Shown piece after piece: positions 1 to 9,011 of a stretch of DNA of 64,000 nt. This DNA comes from CAIOYC01 sp038327995 (GTDB taxonomy: Bacteria; Pseudomonadota; Alphaproteobacteria; Caulobacterales; Caulobacteraceae). Each line of letters starts with the position of its first letter. The stretch's first letter is position 1. Where the stretch lies: contig JBBQLP010000004.1 of NCBI GenBank assembly GCA_038327995.1, positions 1-64,000 of the forward strand, in the 5' to 3' direction. The notes beneath the pieces were generated by a model. That model saw only the letters and a list, made by a program, of their open reading frames with translations, searched no databases and was not told the DNA's origin. A program made the position numbers and the translations under genes.

Positions 1-54
1 CTTGCCCGTGCCGCTCACGTTCACGGCCCGGAGGAGGGCGACGTGGGTTCTCAT
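1..54 (-). CDS. DUF1697 family protein, N-terminal fragment
   Basis: Eighteen codons of a minus-strand gene that runs off the left edge of the window. The visible N-terminus reads MRTHVALLRAVNVSGTGK, which matches the start of DUF1697 proteins (pattern YVALLRAINVGG). These are small proteins of unknown function. The ATG is preceded by GGAG at 8 nt spacing, which supports the start. Only the first motif is visible, so the family call rests on little sequence. Confidence 0.6.
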   Translation of the reverse strand, partial: MRTHVALLRAVNVSGTGK

Positions 55-105
55 GCCGAACTCCAAGGTTTCGCCATCAGAGAAGCCGATTTCAGACAAG
101 CTGGG

Positions 106-135
106 AATCAAAACGCCCGGCGGTGAGGCCGGGCG
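106..135 (-). terminator. Rho-independent terminator of rpmG
   Basis: A perfect 8 bp stem (CGCCCGGC at 114-121 with GCCGGGCG at 128-135, 6 nt loop) is followed on the minus strand by TTTTGATT. It lies about 30 nt downstream of the rpmG stop and before the DUF1697 gene. Confidence 0.8.
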
Positions 136-166
136 TCGAAAGGATGGGCAAGCGGGGGGGAGGACC

Positions 167-334
167 CTACTTGATTTTGCCTTCGCGGAATTCAACGTGC
201 TTACGCACCACCGGATCGTATTTCTTCAGCACAAGCTTGTCGGTCTTGGTGCGAGCGTTCTTCTTGGTGACGTAGAAAAAGCCCGTGTCCGCCGACGAAT
301 TCAGGCGGATCTTGATGGAAGCCGGCTTGGCCAA
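167..334 (-). CDS. rpmG: 50S ribosomal protein L33
   Basis: Encodes a 55-residue protein of the large ribosomal subunit. The sequence begins MAKPASIKIRLNSSADTGFF and ends with the basic tail FREGKIK, typical of bacterial L33. The four zinc-binding cysteines of the C+ type are absent, so this is the zinc-independent form. The start is a TTG, because no in-frame ATG lies upstream and GGAG sits 8 nt before the TTG; the second codon then gives the family's AKP. It has its own predicted promoter (392-419) and terminator. In many alphaproteobacteria rpmG closes a topA-rnr-NUDIX cluster, but here topA lies divergently next to it. Confidence 0.95.
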   Translation of the reverse strand: MAKPASIKIRLNSSADTGFFYVTKKNARTKTDKLVLKKYDPVVRKHVEFREGKIK

Positions 335-391
335 AGGGGTCGCTCCAGGCGTAAGACTGCCGGCGCGGGGCCGGGAAATAGGAAGGCGCGG

Positions 392-419
392 ACCATACTC
401 ATGCGCATCCTTAAGTCAA
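392..419 (-). promoter_or_regulatory. Predicted promoter of rpmG
   Basis: TTGACT (414-419) and TATGGT (392-397) are separated by 16 nt, a good sigma-70-type arrangement. Transcription would start near 385, giving a leader of about 50 nt to the TTG start of rpmG. It overlaps the 3' end of the small gene at 411-647. Read from sequence only. Confidence 0.5.
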
Positions 420-647
420 CGGGTCGCAGACTTTATCTCGAGGAGGCGTGCCGAGAACGCGCTTCGGGCGCGCCGAGAACTTTGCATTTTTCCGTGCCGC
501 CATCCGCGCCGCCGCAGTGATTGCCTCGGCCATGGCGGGCGATCCAGTCAGCGTGGCCATGCCTGCCAATTCGACCAGCATGGATTCGATGTAAGCGGTT
601 ACCGACTCGGGCGGCAATTCGGCGCCTTTCAAATCAAACCGTGCCAA
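411..647 (-). CDS. Small hypothetical protein, 78 aa
   Basis: I do not recognise the family. The product starts with TTG, preceded by GAGGTGG at 4 nt. Its first 55 residues look like a real folded helical protein (ESVTAYIESMLVELAGMA, then AMAEAITAAARMAARK), followed by a basic tail. There is no signal peptide or membrane segment. It lies between rpmG (same strand) and divergent topA, in DNA whose upstream flank (650-720) is AT-richer than the neighbourhood. It could be a real small protein or a chance frame; the Shine-Dalgarno and amphipathic helices favour the former. Confidence 0.45.
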   Translation of the reverse strand: MARFDLKGAELPPESVTAYIESMLVELAGMATLTGSPAMAEAITAAARMAARKNAKFSARPKRVLGTPPRDKVCDPLT

Positions 648-747
648 CGATCCACCTCATTTCTATCTATAGTATCAAAACCTATCACTCACACCTTAAG
701 CGGGCAATAGTATGCAGCCCACGTCAAATCAAGGTGTGCGTTGACAG

Positions 748-770
748 AAGCGGGGACCGACCCCCACTTT
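748..770. repeat. REP-like imperfect palindrome upstream of topA
   Basis: An inverted sequence AAGCGGGG-accga-CCCC-c-ACTTT lies 58 bp before topA. Short GGGGACC/GGTCCCC palindromes of this type are common dispersed intergenic repeats. No second copy was noticed in the window. It overlaps a TTGACA hexamer (741-746) that could be a topA -35 box, but no convincing -10 follows. Confidence 0.3.
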
Positions 771-827
771 CCAGCCCTCGTCGGGCCAGGGCTGGGCGAG
801 CATCCCCCGTTGAGATATGCCCCGCCT

Positions 828-3491
828 ATGAACGTCGTCGTCGTCGAGTCCCCGGCCAAGGCCAAGACCATCAACAAGTACCTGGGTTCGGACTATATCG
901 TCCTAGCCTCCTACGGCCACGTGCGCGATCTGCCGTCGAAAGACGGGAGTGTCAGGCCCGACGACGACTTCTCCATGAGCTGGGAGGTGGACGGGAAGGC
1001 CACCAAGCGCCTGTCGGATATCGCCGCCGCCATGAAGGGCGCCGACCGGCTGATCCTCGCCACCGACCCGGACCGGGAGGGCGAGGCCATCTCCTGGCAC
1101 GTCCTGGAGGTGCTCAAGAACAAGAAGGTGCTGAAAGACGCCAAGGTGGAGCGGGTGGTCTTCAACGCCATCACCAAGTCCGCTGTCATCGAGGCGATGA
1201 AACATCCGCGTGACGTGGATATGGAGCTGGTGGACGCTTATCTGGCCCGCCGGGCGCTGGACTATCTGGTTGGCTTCACCCTATCGCCGGTCTTGTGGCG
1301 CAAGTTGCCGGGTTCGCGCTCGGCAGGTCGGGTTCAGTCGGTGTCGCTGCGGCTGGTGGTAGACCGCGAGATCGAGATCGAAGCCTTTCGCGCGCAGGAA
1401 TACTGGACCGTGGAGGGGGATGTCTCCGCCGGGTCCGACCCCTTCCTCGCGCGCCTGGTCAAGCACGACGGCAAGCGGCTGACCAAGTTCGACCTGGCGC
1501 ACGCTGACGAAGCCGCCGATGCAAAGCTCGCGGTCGAGACGGCTGTGTTCAAGGTCGCCAGCGTCGAGAAAAAGCCCGCGCGGCGCAGCCCCTCGCCGCC
1601 CTTCACCACCTCGACCCTGCAACAGGAAGCCTCACGCAAGCTCGGCTTCAACGCGCAGCGCACCATGCAGGCCGCCCAGCGGCTCTACGAAGGTGTCGAT
1701 GAGAATGGGGGCCTGATCACCTATATGCGGACCGACGGGGTGGCCTCCGCGCCCGAAGCCATCGATGAGGCGCGCAAGGTCATCGCGGACCGCTTCGGCG
1801 CCGCCTATGTGCCGGAAAAAGCCCGCTACTACACGGTCAAGGCCAAGAACGCCCAGGAAGCCCACGAGGCGATCCGCCCCACCTCCATGGCCCGCCACCC
1901 GGACAAGCTGCGCCTCGATGGCGATCTCGGGCGGCTCTATGAGCTGATCTGGAAACGGATGATGGCGAGCCAGATGGAGAGCGCACGGATCGAACGCACC
2001 ACCATCGAACTCGATAGCAAGGATGGCCGCACCGGGATGCGCGCCACGGGGCAGGTGATCCAATTCGACGGCTATCTCGCGGTCTATGAAGAGGGCCGCG
2101 ATGACGCGCCCAAGGGGCAAGGCGACGAAGAAGACGATTCGCGCCGCCTGCCGCCGGTCAACGAAGGCGCTGCGGCCAAGGTGATCGACGCCCGCGCCGA
2201 CCAGCACTTCACCGAGCCGCCGCCGCGCTATTCAGAAGCCAGTCTGGTCAAGAAGATGGAGGAGTTAGGCATCGGTCGACCCTCCACCTACGCCTCGATC
2301 CTTACCGTGCTGCGCGACCGCGAATACGTGCGGATGGACAAAAACCGCTTCGTGCCGGAGGACAAAGGTCGCCTCGTCACCGCCTTCCTCGAACAGTTCT
2401 TCCGCCGCTATGTGGAATACGACTTCACCGCCGCTTTGGAGGAAAAGCTCGATCTGGTTTCCGCGGGCGAGATGGAGTGGAAGGTCCTGCTGCGTGACTT
2501 CTGGACGGAGTTCAACGCGGCTGTGGGCAGCCTGGGCGAGGTTCGCACCACCCAAGTGCTCGACGCCCTTAACGACGCGCTGGGGTCGCAAATCTTCCCC
2601 GACAAAGGCGACGGAACCGATCCGCGCACCTGCACCGTCTGCGGCACGGGGCGGCTGAGCCTGAAGACCGGCAAGTTCGGAGCCTTCATCGGCTGCTCCA
2701 ACTATCCTGAATGCCGCTACACACGTCCGCTTTCCACGCCCGAAGGCGGCGAGGGCGAGGCGGTCAGCGGCGACCGCGAGCTCGGGATCAATCCCGAGAG
2801 CGGCAAGCCAGTGATGCTGAAGATTGGCCGCTTCGGTCCCTATGTGGAGGAATCCGACGGGGGCGACGGCAAGCCGCATCGCTCCTCCCTGCCCAAGGGC
2901 TGGACGCCGATCTCGCTTGATCTGGTGCAGGCGCTGCGCCTGCTCAGCCTGCCCCGCCATGTGGGCAAGCACCCGGACGATGGGGAGATGATCCTAGCCG
3001 GGTTAGGGCGCTATGGCCCCTACGTTCAGCACGGCAAGACCTACGCCAGCGTGGATAGCATCGAAGAGGCGTTCGATGTCGGACTGAACCGCGCCGTTAT
3101 CCTGCTGGCTGAAAAGCGCGCGGGCGGTGGTAGGCCCCAGCGTGGCCAGACGGCGGCGCTGAAGGAGCTTGGCCCGCACCCCGAAACTGGAGAGCCGGTG
3201 AAGGTCTTAGCCGGGCGCTTTGGCCCTTACATCGCGTCCGGCGGCGTCAACGCCAACATCCCCCGAGGCGGCGATCCGGCGACCGTAACGATGGAGCAGG
3301 CGGTGGCCTTGCTGGCGGAACGGGCCGCCAAGGGCGGCGGCAAGAAACCGGTGCGCAAGGCGGCCGCGAAACCTGCCGCTAAGGCCAAGACGCCCGCCAA
3401 AGCCGCCGCCAAGAAACCAGCCGCCAAAAAGGCTCCGGCTAAAAAGCTTGCCGCGAATAAAACCACGACGAAAGCTGCGGCCAAGGGGTGA
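828..3491 (+). CDS. topA: Type IA DNA topoisomerase I
   Basis: Relaxes negatively supercoiled DNA by transient single-strand cleavage. The 887-residue product starts at the ATG giving MNVVVVESPAKAKTI, the usual TopA N-terminus; an upstream in-frame extension (from 741) is not family-like. The TOPRIM domain is at the N-terminus with the acidic motif ATDPDREGEA at 78-87. The active-site tyrosine is Tyr299 in GLITYMRTDGV. One four-cysteine zinc ribbon follows (Cys602, 605, 623, 629), then three GRFGPYV-type C-terminal repeats and a Lys/Ala-rich tail of about 50 residues typical of alphaproteobacterial TopA. The stop overlaps the rnr start by 4 nt (GTGA), so the two genes are translationally coupled. 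Confidence 0.97.
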   Translation: MNVVVVESPAKAKTINKYLGSDYIVLASYGHVRDLPSKDGSVRPDDDFSMSWEVDGKATKRLSDIAAAMKGADRLILATDPDREGEAISWHVLEVLKNKKVLKDAKVERVVFNAITKSAVIEAMKHPRDVDMELVDAYLARRALDYLVGFTLSPVLWRKLPGSRSAGRVQSVSLRLVVDREIEIEAFRAQEYWTVEGDVSAGSDPFLARLVKHDGKRLTKFDLAHADEAADAKLAVETAVFKVASVEKKPARRSPSPPFTTSTLQQEASRKLGFNAQRTMQAAQRLYEGVDENGGLITYMRTDGVASAPEAIDEARKVIADRFGAAYVPEKARYYTVKAKNAQEAHEAIRPTSMARHPDKLRLDGDLGRLYELIWKRMMASQMESARIERTTIELDSKDGRTGMRATGQVIQFDGYLAVYEEGRDDAPKGQGDEEDDSRRLPPVNEGAAAKVIDARADQHFTEPPPRYSEASLVKKMEELGIGRPSTYASILTVLRDREYVRMDKNRFVPEDKGRLVTAFLEQFFRRYVEYDFTAALEEKLDLVSAGEMEWKVLLRDFWTEFNAAVGSLGEVRTTQVLDALNDALGSQIFPDKGDGTDPRTCTVCGTGRLSLKTGKFGAFIGCSNYPECRYTRPLSTPEGGEGEAVSGDRELGINPESGKPVMLKIGRFGPYVEESDGGDGKPHRSSLPKGWTPISLDLVQALRLLSLPRHVGKHPDDGEMILAGLGRYGPYVQHGKTYASVDSIEEAFDVGLNRAVILLAEKRAGGGRPQRGQTAALKELGPHPETGEPVKVLAGRFGPYIASGGVNANIPRGGDPATVTMEQAVALLAERAAKGGGKKPVRKAAAKPAAKAKTPAKAAAKKPAAKKAPAKKLAANKTTTKAAAKG

Positions 3492-5791
3492 AACGTCCCC
3501 GCAAGCCCGGCGTCGTGATCCGCCCCAAAGGGCCGCGCCCCGCTGCGGGTTTGCCTTCGCGCGACGAACTCTCCGCCTTCATCCGCGAGGCGGGGGAGAC
3601 GGACGTTGGAGAAATCGCCAAACACTTTGGCCTGAAGGGGTCAGACCGCGCTGCCCTTCGCCATGAGATGCGGGCGATGCAGGGCGGCGGCGATCTCGGC
3701 AAACGGGGCCGTAAAGGGCTCGCGTCCCACGGCGCGCTGCCGCCTGTGGGCGTGGCCGATGTGGTCGAGCGGGACGTGGACGGCGACCTCTTCGTAAAGC
3801 TGACCAAGGGCGACGACGCGCCGCTGGTGCGCCTCGCGCCCGGTAAGGACGAAGCGAAACTCGGCGCGCCGGGCCTCGGCGACCGGGTGTTGGTGCGCTT
3901 TGAGAAGCTTGAGTCTGGCGAGATAGAAGCCCGCCTGATCAAAAAGTTAGGGCAAAGTGCTCACCGTGTGCTCGGCGTTATCCGCAAGGGCTCCGGGCCG
4001 CGCGGGCGGCGCGAGGTGCGGGTCGAGCCGGTGGATCGCCGGTCCAAGGATGTGCTGATCCTCTCCGAGTTCGACGGCAAGGATTTGAAGGACGGGGACC
4101 TGGTGGTCGCCACCGCCGACTCCGGAGTGGAGCGCCGCCACGGTCCAAAGCACGGCAAGTTGGTCGAAGTGGTAGGCCGCGAGGATCATCCCCGCGCCGC
4201 CTCCCTGATCGCCATCCACACCCACGGTATCAAGACCGGCTTTACCGAAGAAGCGGAGGCCGAGGCCGCCGCCGCCAAGGCCCCGACGCTGAAAGGCCGG
4301 GAAGATCTGCGCGACCTGGCCCTCGTGACCATCGACCCTGAGGACGCGCGTGACCACGACGATGCGGTCTATGCGCAGTCGGACGACAACCCCAAGAACG
4401 CGGGGGGCTTTGTGGTGTGGGTCGCTATCGCCGATGTCGCCGCTTACGTGCGCACTGGCACTGCGCTCGACCGCGAGGCCTGGACCAAGGCCAATTCGGT
4501 CTATTTTCCCGACCGGGTCGAGCCGATGCTGCCGGAGGTGCTTTCCGCAGGGCTCTGTTCGTTGCGAGAAAAGGAAGAGCGCGCCTGCATGGCGGTGCGG
4601 ATGGTTTTCGACGCGAATGGGCGGAAGGTCTCCCACGCCTTCACGCGCGGCCTGATGCGTTCCGCCGCCAAGCTTTCCTATGGTCAGGCGCAGGCGGCCA
4701 TCGACGGCAAGCCGGACGATGCGACGGGTCCGCTGGTGGACGGGGTGCTGAAACCGCTCTGGGCCGCCTACGCCTGCCTGACCAGGGGCCGCGACGTCAG
4801 ATCGCCCCTCGACATCGACAGCCCCGAACGCCGCATCGTGATGAGCCCCGACGGGGAGGTGGTCTCGATCCAGAAGCGGGAGCGGCTTGATGCGCACCGC
4901 CTGATCGAGGAGATGATGATTCAGGCCAATGTGTGCGCCGCCGAGACGCTGGAGGAGAAACGCAGCCCGCTGATCTATCGCATCCACGACACGCCAAGCG
5001 CCGAGAAGATGGTGTCGCTGGGCGATTTCCTCGCCACCATCGGGATCACCTGGTCAAAAGGCGAGGCGCCGCGCACTGACCGGTTCAACAAACTGCTCGG
5101 ACAGACGCGGGAGGGGCCGCACGCGGAGATCGTCAACGAGGTGGTGCTGCGCAGCCAGATGCAGGCGGTATACTCTCCTGACAACATTGGGCATTTTGGG
5201 CTCAACTTAAGGCGCTACGCCCACTTCACTTCGCCCATCCGCCGCTATGCCGACCTGATCGTGCACCGGGCCCTGATCCGGGCTTTGAAGCTGGGAACTG
5301 ACGGGCTGACCGATCAGGAAATCGCCCGCCTGAAAGAAACCGCCGAACACATCACCACCACCGAGCGCGCCGCCATGGCCGCCGAGCGCGACGCCACCGA
5401 CCGCTACGTCGCGGCCTTCCTCTCTGACCGGGTGGGCGCGACCTTCCCTGGCAGGATCACTGGCGTCACCCGCTTTGGCCTGTTCATCCGGCTGGACGAA
5501 ACGGGAGCGGACGGGCTCGTACCCGTCTCAAGCCTCGGAACCGAATACTTTACCCACGACGACAAGGCGCACGCCCTGATCGGGGAGCGCACGGGCGCCC
5601 GCTGGCGGCTGGGCTCAAGGGTGGAAGTGAAGCTGAAGGAAGCGACGCCGATCACCGGCGGGCTCCTGTTCGAGATGCTGAGTGAGCCCGACGCCGCTGA
5701 TCCCGATGCGCCGCGTCCGAGGCTCGGGGTGCGTAGGCAGGCGCCCGGTGGGCGCGGCGGCGGCTATCCGCCCAAGCGTCGAGGGCGGTAG
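3488..5791 (+). CDS. rnr: Ribonuclease R
   Basis: A 3'-5' exoribonuclease that degrades structured RNA. The 767-residue product has a winged-helix-like N-terminus (DELSAFIREAGETDVGEIAK), cold-shock-like OB domains, and the RNB catalytic domain with the metal-binding motif DPEDARDHDD at 283-292. A C-terminal S1 domain starts near residue 650 (GRITGVTRFGLFIRLDETG), followed by a basic Gly/Arg tail. Length and domain order are normal for RNase R. The GTG start overlaps the topA stop (GTGA). TopA-Rnr adjacency is common in alphaproteobacteria. Confidence 0.96.
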   Translation: MKRPRKPGVVIRPKGPRPAAGLPSRDELSAFIREAGETDVGEIAKHFGLKGSDRAALRHEMRAMQGGGDLGKRGRKGLASHGALPPVGVADVVERDVDGDLFVKLTKGDDAPLVRLAPGKDEAKLGAPGLGDRVLVRFEKLESGEIEARLIKKLGQSAHRVLGVIRKGSGPRGRREVRVEPVDRRSKDVLILSEFDGKDLKDGDLVVATADSGVERRHGPKHGKLVEVVGREDHPRAASLIAIHTHGIKTGFTEEAEAEAAAAKAPTLKGREDLRDLALVTIDPEDARDHDDAVYAQSDDNPKNAGGFVVWVAIADVAAYVRTGTALDREAWTKANSVYFPDRVEPMLPEVLSAGLCSLREKEERACMAVRMVFDANGRKVSHAFTRGLMRSAAKLSYGQAQAAIDGKPDDATGPLVDGVLKPLWAAYACLTRGRDVRSPLDIDSPERRIVMSPDGEVVSIQKRERLDAHRLIEEMMIQANVCAAETLEEKRSPLIYRIHDTPSAEKMVSLGDFLATIGITWSKGEAPRTDRFNKLLGQTREGPHAEIVNEVVLRSQMQAVYSPDNIGHFGLNLRRYAHFTSPIRRYADLIVHRALIRALKLGTDGLTDQEIARLKETAEHITTTERAAMAAERDATDRYVAAFLSDRVGATFPGRITGVTRFGLFIRLDETGADGLVPVSSLGTEYFTHDDKAHALIGERTGARWRLGSRVEVKLKEATPITGGLLFEMLSEPDAADPDAPRPRLGVRRQAPGGRGGGYPPKRRGR

Positions 5792-5896
5792 GGCCTGCGC
5801 CCTTCGACAAGCTCGGGAAGCTGCTAAGTTGGGAAACTCAAGACAAATCCCCCGCAACCCCCTAAACCGCCCGCCTCTCCTTGAGGATTGGATTCG

Positions 5897-8800
5897 ATGT
5901 CCCTCGACGATCTGGATACCGGCAAGTTCCGTCCCGAGGCGGAGGCCATTGCGGCGCTTTTGGCCGCTGCGCCCCTCGATAGCGAGGACCGGGCGGTGGT
6001 GCGCTCGGAGGCCGAGCAACTGGTTCGCTCCGCCCGCCGCTCAGCCCGTCGCCAAGGGGTGGTTGAGGGCTTCCTGCAAGAGTTCTCCCTGGGCACCCGC
6101 GAGGGCCTCGCCCTGATGTGCCTCGCCGAAGCGCTGCTCCGCACCCCCGATCAGGGCACGCGCGACGCGCTGATCGCCGAGAAGATTGGCTCGGCCGACT
6201 GGACCGCGCACCTTGGTCAATCAGAGAACCTGTTCGTCAACGCCTCCACCTGGGGGCTGATGCTGACCGGAAAGCTGGTGGAGGTGGACGAGGACGCTAG
6301 GCGGGACGCCTCAGGCTTCGTCAAGCGGCTGGCGGGGCGGGTGGGCGAGCCGGTGATCCGCGCGGCGGTGGCCCAGGCCATCCGCATCATGGGCGAGCAG
6401 TTCGTGCTCGGACGCAACATCGAGGCAGCGCTCGGGCGCGCGAAGAAGGACGGCTATATCTGTTCGTTTGATATGCTGGGCGAGGGCGCCCGCACCGCCG
6501 CCGACGCAGAGCGTTATGAGCGCGCCTACGCCGACGCCATTGAGGCGGTGGGCAAGGCGTCGAACGCGGCGGGGCCCGAGGCCGGGCACGGCATTTCAGT
6601 CAAGCTATCCGCGCTTTCTCCGCGCTACGAGGCGACGCAAGAGGATGGAGTGTGGCGAGACCTATATCCCCGCGTCAAGCGCCTCGCGTTGGTCGCCGCG
6701 CGCCATGACATCAACTTCACTATCGACGCGGAAGAGGCTGATCGGCTTGTGCTTTCCCTGAAGCTGCTCGAGCGGTTGTCTGGCGAGGAGGCGCTGGGAA
6801 GCTGGGATGGCCTCGGCCTCGCGGTGCAGGCCTATCAGAAGCGCGCGCCGCAGACGATTGAGGCTGTCGCTGGCATCGCTCGCGCCACCAAGCGCCGTCT
6901 GATGGTGCGTCTGGTCAAGGGCGCCTATTGGGACACTGAGATCAAGCGGGCACAGGTTGCCGGGCGGCCCGACTACCCGGTCTATACGACCAAGCCCGCC
7001 ACCGACCTGTCATACCTCGTGGCTGCGAAAGCGCTGATCGAGGCCGCGCCCGACCTCTATCCGCAGTTCGCCACCCACAACGCTCACACCCTCGCTGCTG
7101 TGCGCCGTATGGCTCATTCGCGCGGTGTAAAGATCGAATACCAGCGTCTGCACGGGATGGGCGAGGCGCTCTATCAGGCGGCGAACGACCTTTACGACGG
7201 GATCACCGTGCGAGCCTACGCCCCGGTGGGCGGGCATGAGGATTTGTTGCCCTACCTGGTGCGGCGGCTTTTGGAGAACGGCGCCAACTCTTCCTTCGTC
7301 CACGCCCTTTTGGATGAACGGGTGCCGGTGGAGAAGGTGGTGGTTGATCCCATCGGCGCGGTCGAGGCCGCGCCCCACGCCCATCCGAAAATTCCCACCC
7401 CTCGCAACCTCTATGGCGACCGGGTGAACTCCTTGGGCGCGGACGTGAGCATCGGGTCTGAACGCGCCGCGCTTGACCTCGCACTGGCGCAGCTGGACGC
7501 CGAACAGATCAGCGCCGGGCCCATCGTCTCGGGAACCCAGCCATCGCGCCTTCCCGTGTTGCCGGTGAGAAGCCCTGCCGATCCGGCGCGGGTGATCGGG
7601 CAGGTCGCGGAGGCCAATGAGGCGGATATCGCCGCCGCTTTCAAGGCAGCCCGCAAGGCCCAACCGGCGTGGGATGCGCTGGGCGGATTCGCCCGCGCCC
7701 GGGTGCTGCGCGGCATGGGCGATGCGCTGGAAACCAACCGCGACCGGCTGGCGGCGCTCTGCGTGCGAGAGGCGGGCAAGACTTGGCTCGACGCAATCGG
7801 CGAAGTGCGCGAGGCCGCCGACTTCTGTCGCTACTACGCGCTGCTTGCCGAAAAGCAGTTCGGCGGACCGGAAATGCTGAAGGGTCCGGCAGGAGAGACT
7901 AACGCGCTGGAGATGCACGGGCGGAGCGTCTTCGTCTGCATATCGCCTTGGAACTTCCCGCTGGCCATCTTCACTGGCCAAATCGCGGCGGCGCTGGCGG
8001 CCGGGAACGCGGTGCTGGCCAAGCCCGCCGAACAGACGCCGCTGATCGCCGCAGAAGCGGTGCGGCTTTATCATCGGGCGGGGCTCGACGCGCGCCTCCT
8101 GCACCTGCTGCCCGGACGCGGTGAGACAGTGGGCGCGGCGCTGACCAGCCACGCGGACTTGGACGGCGTGGCCTTCACCGGCGGCACGGAAACCGCGTGG
8201 GCGATCAACCGCACCCTGGCCGCCCGGCGAGGGCCCATCGTCCCGTTCATCGCCGAGACCGGCGGGCTGAACGGGATGTTCGTCGACACCACCGCGCTGC
8301 GCGAACAGGTGCTGGACGATGTGATCCAGTCGGCCTTCGGTTCGGCGGGTCAGCGGTGCTCGGCGTTGCGTATTCTCTTTGTGCCAAAAGATACGGCGGA
8401 CGGGCTAATCGAGGGTCTGTCAGGGGCCATGGACGCCCTGCGGATAGGCGATCCGGCGCGGTTCACCACCGACATCGGCCCGGTGATCGACCAGGAGGCG
8501 CGAGATGCCCTGACGGCGCATCTGGCGCGCCTGACCAATAAGGCCAGGGTCATCAAGCAGATCGCCGCAGCTGACGGAGAGGGAACCTTCTTTGGTCCGG
8601 TGCTGGCGGAAATCCCCTCGGCGGACTTTCTGGAACGCGAGGTGTTCGGCCCGATCCTTCACGTGGTTCGCTATGATCCCGAAGATCTGGAGGGCACGGC
8701 GAGGCTCCTGGCGTCGAAGCGCTATGGCCTGACGCTGGGGGTGCACAGTCGCATCGAGGGGTTCGCGCGCCGAGTTCAGGCGCTGGTCCCGGCGGGCAAT

Positions 8801-8983
8801 GTCTATGTGAACCGCTCGGTGATCGGGGCGGTGGTGGGGGTGCAGCCCTTCGGCGGACAGGGGCTATCCGGCACCGGCCCCAAGGCGGGCGGGCCAATGG
8901 CGCTCACTCGCTTCGCCGTCGAGCGCGCCGTGAGCATTAACATTGCTGCGCAGGGGGGCGACCCGAGTTTGCTGAACCTGTAG
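5897..8983 (+). CDS. putA: Bifunctional proline dehydrogenase / L-glutamate-gamma-semialdehyde dehydrogenase
   Basis: Oxidises proline to glutamate in two steps: FAD-dependent proline dehydrogenase, then NAD-dependent aldehyde dehydrogenase. The 1028-residue product starts at ATG 5897, chosen because GAGG lies 10 nt upstream; the TTG at 5888 is too close to it. The proline dehydrogenase barrel fills roughly residues 80-470. The aldehyde dehydrogenase domain shows general-base Glu787 (FIAETGGLN) and nucleophile Cys821 (GSAGQRCSALR). There is no N-terminal ribbon-helix-helix, and the length fits the short PutA type without autorepressor function. It converges on proC, the opposing biosynthetic enzyme, with a 28 bp gap. 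Confidence 0.96.
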   Translation: MSLDDLDTGKFRPEAEAIAALLAAAPLDSEDRAVVRSEAEQLVRSARRSARRQGVVEGFLQEFSLGTREGLALMCLAEALLRTPDQGTRDALIAEKIGSADWTAHLGQSENLFVNASTWGLMLTGKLVEVDEDARRDASGFVKRLAGRVGEPVIRAAVAQAIRIMGEQFVLGRNIEAALGRAKKDGYICSFDMLGEGARTAADAERYERAYADAIEAVGKASNAAGPEAGHGISVKLSALSPRYEATQEDGVWRDLYPRVKRLALVAARHDINFTIDAEEADRLVLSLKLLERLSGEEALGSWDGLGLAVQAYQKRAPQTIEAVAGIARATKRRLMVRLVKGAYWDTEIKRAQVAGRPDYPVYTTKPATDLSYLVAAKALIEAAPDLYPQFATHNAHTLAAVRRMAHSRGVKIEYQRLHGMGEALYQAANDLYDGITVRAYAPVGGHEDLLPYLVRRLLENGANSSFVHALLDERVPVEKVVVDPIGAVEAAPHAHPKIPTPRNLYGDRVNSLGADVSIGSERAALDLALAQLDAEQISAGPIVSGTQPSRLPVLPVRSPADPARVIGQVAEANEADIAAAFKAARKAQPAWDALGGFARARVLRGMGDALETNRDRLAALCVREAGKTWLDAIGEVREAADFCRYYALLAEKQFGGPEMLKGPAGETNALEMHGRSVFVCISPWNFPLAIFTGQIAAALAAGNAVLAKPAEQTPLIAAEAVRLYHRAGLDARLLHLLPGRGETVGAALTSHADLDGVAFTGGTETAWAINRTLAARRGPIVPFIAETGGLNGMFVDTTALREQVLDDVIQSAFGSAGQRCSALRILFVPKDTADGLIEGLSGAMDALRIGDPARFTTDIGPVIDQEARDALTAHLARLTNKARVIKQIAAADGEGTFFGPVLAEIPSADFLEREVFGPILHVVRYDPEDLEGTARLLASKRYGLTLGVHSRIEGFARRVQALVPAGNVYVNRSVIGAVVGVQPFGGQGLSGTGPKAGGPMALTRFAVERAVSINIAAQGGDPSLLNL

Positions 8984-9011
8984 AGGGCGATGCTGTGCGC
9001 CGCCTTGAAAA

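Noticed and set aside
741..827. N-terminal extension of topA by 29 codons
   Set aside because: The ATG at 828 gives the universal TopA N-terminus; the upstream part runs through a palindromic repeat.
3947..4987. A 346-codon open frame antisense to rnr
   Set aside because: It lies opposite the RNB domain, is rich in His, Arg and Gly as expected of a shadow frame, and has no ribosome site or recognisable family.
5803..5822. CCCTTCGACAAGCTCGGG-like sequence after rnr, resembling a dispersed repeat half-site
   Set aside because: Only one arm is visible and there is no second copy in the window.
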